The position numbers were made by a program, and so were the translations under genes. Positions 1 through 6,900 of a DNA stretch of 8,134 bases are shown here, piece after piece (within the stretch, counting starts at the first letter, position 1; each line of letters opens with the position of its first letter). Source of the DNA: Pseudomonadota bacterium (lineage in GTDB: Bacteria > Pseudomonadota > Gammaproteobacteria > Xanthomonadales > Rhodanobacteraceae); assembly GCA_023430685.1 (NCBI GenBank), contig JAEYZH010000127.1, positions 1 through 8,134 of the forward strand, read 5' to 3'. The notes beneath the pieces are model-generated. The model was not told where the DNA came from and made no database searches. It worked only from the letters and a program-made list of their open reading frames with translations.

Positions 1-898
1 GCATCAGCTGCAGCGCGCGCAGGTCCGCGCCGTGGTTGAGCAGGTGGGTCGCGAACGAATGGCGCAGCACGTGCGGCGAGATGCGCGCCGCGGGGATCCC
101 GGCGACCAGCGCATGGCGCTTGACCAGGGTCCAGAACATCTGCCGCGTCATCGCCGCGCGCCGGTTGCTGACGAACAGCGCCTCGCTGCGCCCGCCCTTG
201 AGCAGCTGCGGCCGCGCGTCCGCGACGTAGCGCGCGAGCCAGTGCGCCGCCTCGTCGCCGAGCGGCACCAGCCGCTCCTTGCCCCCCTTGCCGACCACGC
301 GCAGCACGCCCTGGCGCAGGTTGACCTGGGTCGCGGCGATGCCGACGAGTTCGCTGACGCGAAGGCCCGTCGCATACATGAGCTCGAGCATCGCGCGGTC
401 GCGCAGGCCGAGTGCGCTGTCGGTCGGCGCCTGCAGCAGTGCTTCGATCTCGCGTTCCGACAGCGCCTTGGGCAGGCTGCGCGGCAGCTTCGGCGCATCG
501 ACGAGCAGGGTCGGGTCCGCCTCGATGCGGCCATCGCGCACGAGCGTGCGATAGAAGTGGCGCAGGCTCGACAACAGCCGCGCGTTCGAACGTGCCTTGT
601 GCCCGCTGCCGCCGTCGGCTTTCCCACGGCTGCGCTGGCCGAGGTAGGCCTGCAGGTCCGCGCGCGTGGCGCCCGACAGCGAGCCGCCGCGCGTCGCGAG
701 CCAGCGTGCGAAGCCCTCTAGATCGCGTCGGTAGCTCGCGAGCGTGTTGTCGGCGAGGCCGAGTTCGGACCATGCGCGCTCGATGAACGCGGCGATCGCA
801 GCCGCATCTTGCGCGGCCACCGGCGCCGCGAGCGGACGGCCGCGACGTCGCGGTGCGGCGGCCGCCGCGTTCGGCGCTGGGACGGATTTCGGGTTCAT
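1..898 (-). CDS. xerD: Tyrosine recombinase XerD (C-terminus cut by window edge)
   Basis: Site-specific tyrosine recombinase that, with XerC, resolves chromosome dimers at dif during division. Read on the minus strand from ATG at 898, 299 codons are visible and the frame is still open at base 1. The N-terminal core-binding part (about residues 35-125, with NTLASYRRDL at 51-60) is followed by the catalytic domain. Visible catalytic residues are Arg180 (ATGLRVSEL), Lys204 (GKGGKERLVPLG), His276 and Arg279 (HVLRHSFATHLLNHGADLR). They keep the spacing of E. coli XerD R148/K172/H244/R247 with an offset of 32, so the second His and the nucleophilic Tyr lie just outside the window (expected about 302 and 311). 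The segments SPHVLRH and LPRSLPKALSE favour XerD over XerC. An Ala/Pro/Arg-rich N-terminal extension of about 27 residues precedes the conserved region; a GTG at 820 (codon 27) would give a more usual length. ATG is preferred because AGG lies five bases upstream, but the start is uncertain. Divergent from the RDD gene. Confidence 0.95.
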   Translation of the reverse strand, partial: MNPKSVPAPNAAAAAPRRRGRPLAAPVAAQDAAAIAAFIERAWSELGLADNTLASYRRDLEGFARWLATRGGSLSGATRADLQAYLGQRSRGKADGGSGHKARSNARLLSSLRHFYRTLVRDGRIEADPTLLVDAPKLPRSLPKALSEREIEALLQAPTDSALGLRDRAMLELMYATGLRVSELVGIAATQVNLRQGVLRVVGKGGKERLVPLGDEAAHWLARYVADARPQLLKGGRSEALFVSNRRAAMTRQMFWTLVKRHALVAGIPAARISPHVLRHSFATHLLNHGADLRALQLM

Positions 899-972
899 CG
901 AGGCCTGGCTGCGCTTGCGCGGTCGAGCCTAAACCGCGAACCTGCGCGCCGTCATCCCCAAGCCCGATCCCG
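899..972. promoter_or_regulatory. Divergent xerD / RDD intergenic region
   Basis: These 74 bases separate the starts of xerD and the RDD gene and must hold the promoter(s) or leader(s) for both, unless transcription starts inside a coding region. I see no good -35/-10 pair on either strand. The only clear element is an AGG five bases before the xerD ATG on the minus strand. The assignment as a regulatory region rests on gene arrangement alone. Confidence 0.35.
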
Positions 973-1431
973 ATGCCCACTGCCACGCCGGCGCCGCTGC
1001 ACCTGCGCCTGTCCGCGCTCGCCTACGACCTGTTCCCGCTCGCCGCGTTGTGGATGGCGACCGCGGGCCTGGTGCTGTTCGCGGTCCACGGCGACGTCGA
1101 TGTCGCGCATCCGCCGGCCGGCTACCGGCTCACGCTGCAGCTCGCCTTGCTCGCGGTCAGCGCGGGCTACTTCGTGCTGTCCTGGACGCGCGGCGGCCAG
1201 ACGATCGGCATGCGCGCGTGGCGCATCCGCATCGTCGCGGCGGACGGCGGCGCCCTGCCCTGGCCGCGCGCACTCCTGCGCTTCGGCGTCGCGTTGCTCT
1301 CGCTCGCCGCGTTCGGCCTCGGATTCCTCTGGTGCCTCGTCGACGGCGAACGCCGCGCGTGGCACGACCTCGTCGCCCGCTCCGCGTACGTGAGGGTGGC
1401 GAAAGCGGCAGCGGCGAAAGCGAAGGACTGA
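973..1431 (+). CDS. RDD family integral membrane protein
   Basis: Small inner-membrane protein of 152 residues in the RDD family, named for conserved Arg and Asp residues. Its biochemical role is poorly defined; some members have been linked to ion or metabolite transport. Three hydrophobic segments are visible at about residues 14-38, 53-71 and 101-123. Family hallmarks are RLSALAYDLF (Arg12, Asp19), GQTIGMRAWRIRIV (75-88) after the second helix, and LWCLVDGERRAWHDLVA (119-135) with Asp124 and Asp132 after the third. The C-terminus is a short Ala/Lys tail (143-152), probably cytoplasmic. ATG 973 is chosen because it puts the first helix close to the N-terminus. An ATG at 853 would add 40 low-complexity residues overlapping xerD. 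No convincing Shine-Dalgarno sequence precedes 973. The gene is divergent from xerD and convergent with chpC, so it is probably monocistronic. Family assignment is strong; function is not known from sequence. Confidence 0.9.
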   Translation: MPTATPAPLHLRLSALAYDLFPLAALWMATAGLVLFAVHGDVDVAHPPAGYRLTLQLALLAVSAGYFVLSWTRGGQTIGMRAWRIRIVAADGGALPWPRALLRFGVALLSLAAFGLGFLWCLVDGERRAWHDLVARSAYVRVAKAAAAKAKD

Positions 1432-1508
1432 ATCGCGAAGCCGACGAAGGCAAGACTCCGGGATGAAGCGAACATCGAAGCGGACAGCTTGAAACGCGCA
1501 GCGTGGGT

Positions 1509-1540
1509 GCCGTGCCTGGATCCAGCGATCCTCGGCTTTT
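1509..1540 (+). terminator. Possible intrinsic terminator of the RDD gene
   Basis: About 77 bases after the RDD stop, GGATC (1518-1522) pairs with GATCC (1527-1531) around a CAGC loop. An outer GCCG (1509-1512) pairs with CGGC (1533-1536), leaving an asymmetric internal loop, and TTTT follows at once (1537-1540). The shape suits a weak rho-independent terminator in the plus direction, where the convergent operon makes one useful. The short inner stem and the T-run of only four keep confidence low. Confidence 0.4.
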
Positions 1541-1567
1541 CGTCGCGTGCTTCGTGCGCTTCGCGTT

Positions 1568-1585
1568 CGAGGCCTTCAGACCTCG
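1568..1585 (-). terminator. Hairpin just after chpC stop (possible operon end)
   Basis: Eight bases beyond the chpC stop, the minus-strand transcript can form a 7-bp stem (CGAGGUC with GGCCUCG, including one U-G wobble) closed by a UGAA tetraloop. The plus-strand version has a C-A mismatch at the same position, so the hairpin is stronger for the chp transcript. There is no U-tract, so it may be an mRNA 3'-end stabiliser or a rho-assisted stop rather than a classical terminator. Confidence 0.35.
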
Positions 1586-1592
1586 CGGAGCG

Positions 1593-2057
1593 CTAGGCAG
1601 CGAGCGCCTTGGCGACCATCGCTTCGATTGCGTCGAGGTCGGGGATCACCGCGCGGTCGTCGCGCACGAGCACTTCGGCGCGCACGCCCGGGGCGTGCGG
1701 GTGTTCGTCGCTGGTCGGGATCAGCAGTTCCTGCGTGATCGTGGTCAGGCGCGGGAAACCCTGCGCGAGCAGCGCGAGGAACGGCATGCCGGCGTGGCCA
1801 CCGAGCGCCTTCAGCACCGCGACGCGCGCGTTGGAGCGGCTTTCGTCCTCGAGCTGGCCGGTCAGCATCGGGAACGAGAACAGCGGCAGGCGCCAGCCGC
1901 GCCAGGGCAGGCGACCGAGCAGCCAGGCCGGCGCGTTCGCGACCTGCTCGGGCTTGGTGTAGCTGATGACCTCGGCCACGGTCGCGTTCGGCAACAGCAC
2001 GCGGCCGTTGCTGACGGGGACCATGACCCCACGGATTTCGCGCGGCAGTTCGTTCAT
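1593..2057 (-). CDS. chpC: CheW-like adaptor of the Pil-Chp system (ChpC-like)
   Basis: Protein of 154 residues with a divergent CheW-like fold, expected to be a cytoplasmic adaptor linking the pilus chemoreceptor to the ChpA kinase or adding a second input. Residues 7-33 (from EIRGVMVPVSNGRVLLPN) match the opening beta strands of CheW domains. Residues 44-65 hold a WLLGRLPWRGWRLPLFSF segment typical of the CheW-like proteins of pilus clusters. GVRAEVLVRDDRAVIPDLDA (124-143) would form the closing strand and C-terminal helix. The size is near that of P. aeruginosa ChpC (about 168 residues), and the order chpA-chpB-chpC is the same as in that organism. The start ATG 2057 has a GGGAAG ribosome-binding site seven bases upstream. 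It follows chpB by 97 bases on the same strand and is the last gene of the cluster here, facing the RDD gene. The CheW-like call is good; the symbol rests mainly on synteny. Confidence 0.82.
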   Translation of the reverse strand: MNELPREIRGVMVPVSNGRVLLPNATVAEVISYTKPEQVANAPAWLLGRLPWRGWRLPLFSFPMLTGQLEDESRSNARVAVLKALGGHAGMPFLALLAQGFPRLTTITQELLIPTSDEHPHAPGVRAEVLVRDDRAVIPDLDAIEAMVAKALAA

Positions 2058-2064
2058 CTCACGA

Positions 2065-2070
2065 CTTCCC
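2065..2070 (-). promoter_or_regulatory. Ribosome-binding site of chpC
   Basis: GGGAAG on the minus strand, seven bases before ATG 2057. It supports this start and suggests chpC is translated independently rather than by coupling to chpB. Confidence 0.6.
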
Positions 2071-2100
2071 GATGGGCGACCGCGGTGCGATCGCGATGAT

Positions 2101-2124
2101 GCGACGGCGCCCGCCGCGCGTCGC
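2101..2124. repeat. Short inverted repeat between chpB and chpC
   Basis: GCGACG (2101-2106) and CGTCGC (2119-2124) form a 6-bp inverted repeat around a 12-base GC-rich loop, inside the 97-base gap between the chpB stop and the chpC start. There is no adjacent T-run. It could be an mRNA processing or attenuation hairpin, or chance in GC-rich DNA. Confidence 0.3.
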
Positions 2125-2157
2125 GCAGTCGGGGCGTCCGGCGAGGCAGGCAGGGGT

Positions 2158-3951
2158 TCATGTGCCGCCGGCGATCAGTTTCGCGGCGAGCTCTTTCGGC
2201 GAACCGCTGAAGCTCACGACGCCGGTTTCGGTGACCGCATCGATCATCGTGCTGACCACGGCGCTTTCCTGGCTCTGCGTGTAGACACGCCCGCCCTTCG
2301 CGGCGAGTGCGCTGCATCCGCGCACTGCATCGTCTGAAACGCCGGAGAAGATGATCGCGCCGGCGGCATCGCCGTAGCGCTCGGCGACGTCCTCGATCAC
2401 GCGGTCGATCGACGGGCTGTACGGCAGTTCTTCTGCAAGGCGCTCGAGCACGACCACGCCATCGGTGCCGACCTGCAACCGGTGCGTCAACGGCACGATC
2501 ACGACTTCGCCGTGGCCGACGCGCTCGCCGTGGGTCGGCGTACGCACGGTCAGGACCGTGGACTTGGACAGCTGGCGCGCCATCATGTCGACGAACTCGG
2601 CGCCGAGGTGCTGCGCGATCAGGAACAGCGCCGGGTGGTTGCGCGGGAATTCGGCGAGGAATTCGCGCAACGCTTCCGGTCCGCCGATCGACGCGCCGAG
2701 CACCCAGACCGTGCGCACCTTCGCGGTGGGCACCGCGTCCGGATCCAGCCAGGTTTCGGTCTCGGGGCGCTCGATCGCGGTGGGCGCGACGGCTTCCTCG
2801 AGCGGGATCAATTCAAGCGAGAGTCCGCCCGTGTTGAACTCCTCGGCGCGCGGATCCTGCGCGTCCTCGGGCGCGAGATACTCCGCGGGACTCATCGTCT
2901 CGATGCCGAAATCGGCGGGTTTCGCAGGCACGGGAGCCACGTCGACGCCACCTTCGACGACGTCCTCGAGGCTCCAGTCGAGCGGTGCCGACACCTTCGG
3001 CGCGGCGCGCTCGCTCGCGGCGGGCGCATCGAGTGCCTGCCCCGACTCGAGGTCGGCGGCGAACTCGGCGCCGAAATCGGGTTCTTCGCCGATCCCGCCG
3101 GGGACCTGGAAGCCCTCGTCCGCCGGCAGTTCGAACGACGCCAGCTCGACGTCGATCTCGTCCGCGCGTTGCGGTGCGATGGGCACTTCCGCGGCGATGT
3201 CGAGATCGACGAGCAACGCATCGAGATCGCCGACGATGTCGGGTTCGGATTCGCTTTCGAATTCGATCGCGACCGGCATCTCGTCATCGCTCGCGGCGCC
3301 GCCAACCGGCGTGGGCGCGAGGTCCCAATCGAGATCGAGGGCCATGCCTGCAGCCTGCACGGGTGGCGCGTCCGCGGCCGTGCCCGGGTCCGGCTGCGCC
3401 GACGGCGTGAATTCCATCGCGGCGGCCGCATCCGCGACCGGTTCGTCGAATGCACGCGCGGACTCGGTCGCCGCGCTCGCGGCCTGCACCGGCTGCACGG
3501 ATGCATGCGTGGCCGGCTCGACCGCCTGCAGCGGCCGAGCGTCCGCCTCCGAAACCGCGATCGGCGCGCGCGACGGAACCGGTTCGGCATCGGCCGGTCG
3601 CGGCGGATCGATGTCGGCGCCGAAGATCTTCGCCGCGAGGTGGCGCGTCCAGCGCGCCTGGTCCCAGCCGCTCAGCGCGCCGGACACCTGGCCGTCGTTG
3701 AACACCACGCGATAACGCGCGTCGTCGAGCAGTCCGTACACCGCGTCGAGCGCGGGGTCGTCGTCTTCGTCGAGGTTCACGACGACCACGCTCGCATTCG
3801 ATCCGTCGAGGCGTTCGCGGTCGAGGTCGGCCGCACTGGCCTCGTACACGATGCTGGCGCCGAGGTCGGCCAGCGCGAGGCGCAGGTGTTCCCCGCCTTC
3901 GCGCGTTTCGTAGAGGAGCGCGATCGGCACGCGTCGGCCTGGCTCAGACAC
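2158..3951 (-). CDS. chpB: CheB-type protein-glutamate methylesterase of the Pil-Chp system (ChpB)
   Basis: Removes methyl groups from glutamates of the chemoreceptor (PilJ in the model system), giving adaptation in type IV pilus signalling; cytoplasmic. The 597-residue protein has three parts. Residues 1-117 resemble a degenerate receiver domain: strand VVVVN (55-59) carries Asn59 where a phosphoacceptor Asp is expected, and the β1 acidic pair is replaced (LLYE, 12-15). Residues 118-410 are an acidic, Ala/Pro-rich, probably disordered linker with scattered LDWxL-like motifs. Residues 411-597 are the methylesterase domain with triad Ser421 (GASIGGPEAL), His448 (IAQHL) and Asp541 (FSGVSDDAVRG), spaced as in Salmonella CheB S164/H190/D286. 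It is longer than ordinary CheB (about 350 residues) because of the linker. The start is GTG, overlapping the chpA stop by 8 bases, with GAGG seven bases upstream, so translation is probably coupled to chpA. No regulatory phosphorylation site is evident, so control may come from binding rather than phosphorylation. Confidence 0.94.
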   Translation of the reverse strand: MSEPGRRVPIALLYETREGGEHLRLALADLGASIVYEASAADLDRERLDGSNASVVVVNLDEDDDPALDAVYGLLDDARYRVVFNDGQVSGALSGWDQARWTRHLAAKIFGADIDPPRPADAEPVPSRAPIAVSEADARPLQAVEPATHASVQPVQAASAATESARAFDEPVADAAAAMEFTPSAQPDPGTAADAPPVQAAGMALDLDWDLAPTPVGGAASDDEMPVAIEFESESEPDIVGDLDALLVDLDIAAEVPIAPQRADEIDVELASFELPADEGFQVPGGIGEEPDFGAEFAADLESGQALDAPAASERAAPKVSAPLDWSLEDVVEGGVDVAPVPAKPADFGIETMSPAEYLAPEDAQDPRAEEFNTGGLSLELIPLEEAVAPTAIERPETETWLDPDAVPTAKVRTVWVLGASIGGPEALREFLAEFPRNHPALFLIAQHLGAEFVDMMARQLSKSTVLTVRTPTHGERVGHGEVVIVPLTHRLQVGTDGVVVLERLAEELPYSPSIDRVIEDVAERYGDAAGAIIFSGVSDDAVRGCSALAAKGGRVYTQSQESAVVSTMIDAVTETGVVSFSGSPKELAAKLIAGGT

Positions 3952-6900
3952 GCTCGCGCCTCAACACTTCCTGGACGTTGCGCAACAGCTCGTCTTCCTG
4001 GTACGGCTTGCCCAGATACCTTTCCACGCCGATCTCGAGCGCGCGCTGGCGATGCTTCTCGCCGGTGCGCGAGGTGATCATGATGATCGGCACCTGGCGC
4101 AGCCGCACGTCGTTGCGCATGTAGGTCGCCAGTTCGTAACCGTCCATGCGCGGCATCTCGATGTCGAGCAGCATCAGGTCGGGCACGTTGTCCTGCAGCT
4201 TCTCGAGGGCGTCGAGGCCGTCCTTCGCGGTCAGCACTTCGTAGTCGACGCGTTCGAGCACGCGCGTGGTGACCTTGCGCATCGTGATCGAGTCGTCGAC
4301 GACCATGACCAGCGGCTTCTCGCGTGCATCGGTCGCGCGTTCGGGCTCGCCGACGAAGTGCGTCGGCGCTTCCTCCATGCCGGACTCGATGCGTTCGCGC
4401 AACGCCGCGAGGCGCCTCACGAGCGGCGCGAGGTCGAGGATGATCACGACCGAGCCGTCGCCCATGATCGTCGCGCCGAAGATGCCCGGGATCGAACTCA
4501 CCTGCGGGCCGACCGACTTGACCACGATTTCGCGCGAACCGATCACGCCGTCGATGCGCACCGCGGCGCGTTGCTCGCCGGTGCGCGTCATCAACAGCGG
4601 AACCTGCGTCTCGTCGCTCGCGACGCGGCTGCGCGGCAAGCCGAGCAGTTGCGCGAGGTCGTAGATCGCGTATTCCTCGCCCGCATAGGCGTGGCGCGGG
4701 TCGCCGGCGGCGATGCGCCGCTCGAGGTCCTCGCGCGCGATGCGCGCGACGCCCTGCACCGACGACATCGGGATCGCGTAGGCGCTCTCGCCGAGCTTGA
4801 CCAGGATCGCCTGCGTGACCGCGAGCGTGAACGGCAGCCGGATCGTGAACGTGGTGCCGCGTCCCTGCGTCGAATCGATGACGAGGGAGCCGCCGAGTTG
4901 CTTGATCTCGTTGTGCACGACGTCCATGCCGACGCCGCGACCCGCGAGCTGGGTCAGCTCGCGCGCGGTCGAGAAGCCGCTCTCGAGCACGAACGCATAG
5001 AGGTCGCGATCGGGCAGTTCGACGCCGGGCTTCAGCAAGCCGCGCTCGATCGCCTGGCGGCGAATCGCGTCGCGATCCATGCCGCGCCCGTCGTCGGACA
5101 CGCGCAGCACGACTTCCGTCGATTCACGGCTGACCGCGATGTTGACCGTGCCTTCGGCGGGCTTGCCGGCCGCCTCGCGTTGCTCGGGCGACTCGATGCC
5201 GTGTGCGAGCGCGTTGCGCAGCATGTGCTCGAACGGCGCCTTCATGCGCTCGAGCAGGTTGCGGTCCATTTCGCCGTGCGCACCATCGACCTTTAGCTGC
5301 GCGCGCTTGCTCACTTCGTGCGCGGCCTGCCGCAGCGTGCGCCGCAGGTTCGGAACCAGCGAATCGAACGGCACCATGCGCGTGCGCATGAGGCCTTCCT
5401 GCAGGTCGGAACTGACGCGCGACTGCTGCAGCAGCAGTGTTTCGGACTGGCGCGTCTGGTCGTCGAGCAGGTTCTGGATCGAGACCAGGTCGGACACCGA
5501 CTCGCCGAGTGCGCGCGAGAGCTGCTGCAGCTGCGAGAAGCGGTCCAGTTCGAGCGGATCGAACACGCCCTCCTCGTGCTGCTCGCGCTGGTAGCGCGCG
5601 ATGATCTGCGCTTCGGTTTCGATCTCGAGCTTGCGCAGCTGCTCGCGCAGGCGCGCGACGGTCTGGTCGAGTTCGACCAGGTTGAAGCGGAACGTCGAGA
5701 TCTGCTGTTCGAGGCGCGACCGGTAGATCGAGACTTCGCCCGCGTAGTTCACGAGCGAGTCGAGCAGGTCCGAGCGAACTCGGATCATTTCCTGCGGCGC
5801 GTGCGCGACTTCTTCCTGCTCGAGCGCCGTGGCCAGGTGGCGGGGCGCGGGGCGCTGCGGCTGTTCGGCAGCAGGTGCTTCCGGAGCCGCGGTGGTCGCC
5901 GGCGTCGGTGCCGATTCGGCGGCGGGTGCTTCCGACACCTCCGCGGCGCCCGGCTCGATTCCACCGACGAGGCTTTCGAAGCGCGCGATCGCATGCGCGG
6001 GCATCGCGATCGCACGTCGCTGCGCGACGCGCTGCACGAGCACGTGCAGGCGATCGAAACCGCGTTCGAGCGACTCGACCGCGGCGCGATTCACCTCGAG
6101 CCGGCCTTCGCCGACCGCGTCGACGAGTGACTCCATCGCGTGGCTGAGGTCACCGATCGGGGCGAGTCCCGCCATGCGCGCACCGCCCTTGAGCGTATGC
6201 AGGTCGCGCTGCAGTCCGGTGATCGGCGCGCGATCGGACGGCGCCTCGCGCAGTCGCGCGACCAGCGCGTCGGCGTGGTCGAGGATGTCAGCGCTCTCCT
6301 GCACGAAGATGTCGAGCAGGTCGTCGTCGGCGTCGGCGACGTCGAGCGCGCCTTCGGGTTGCGGGTCGTCGGCGAGCGGCGGCGAGCGCGGCCCGTCGAG
6401 CGAGGCCGGCACGTGCTTCGCGGCGGCGGTTGGCGCCGGCGCCTCGACCTGGCTTTCCGTCGGTGCGGCGTCGAAGGCCGGTTCCGGCGGCGCGATCTCG
6501 ACCTCGTTGAACCGTACGGGCTCGGGAACCTCCGGCACGACCGGATCGGGTGTCTCGGTCGCCGCCCACTCCGCGGCCGCGTCGAGCCCGGCTTCGGCCG
6601 GCGTATCCAGTTCCTCGAGGTCGAACGTGGTGGCGTCGCTGGCTTCGACCACGGCGTCGTCGGCCGCGGTTTCCTCGACGAACGCGGACAGCGCCTCGTC
6701 GTAACTCATCAGCGGCGCCGCGTCGGCGTCCTCTTCGGCGTCGCCATCGGCCTGCGCCTCGGCCGCGGCCAGCTCGCCGAACATCGCCTCGAACACGTCG
6801 TCACGCGCGACTGCAGGCGTTTCCGGCTGGCTGATCTCGGGCGGCGGCGGGACTTCGAAACCGGCGAGCGCCGCACTGACGTCGGCGACGAACGGGTCCA

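Noticed and set aside
1..898. xerD as an integrase marking a mobile element
   Set aside because: The sequence matches the housekeeping XerD subgroup, and no attachment site, direct repeats or cargo genes are seen nearby.
32..932. Plus-strand and out-of-frame minus-strand open frames over xerD
   Set aside because: The minus-strand XerD frame carries conserved catalytic residues at the correct spacing; the other frames are low-complexity Arg/Ala-rich translations.
1432..1508. Possible small gene or RNA between the RDD gene and its terminator-like hairpin
   Set aside because: The stretch has no convincing open frame with a ribosome-binding site and no RNA family structure that I can recognise.
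2482..4077. A 531-codon plus-strand open frame opposite chpB
   Set aside because: Its translation is Arg/Gly/His-rich without a domain, and the minus strand has an intact CheB gene with all catalytic residues. Long antisense frames are expected in DNA with this GC content.
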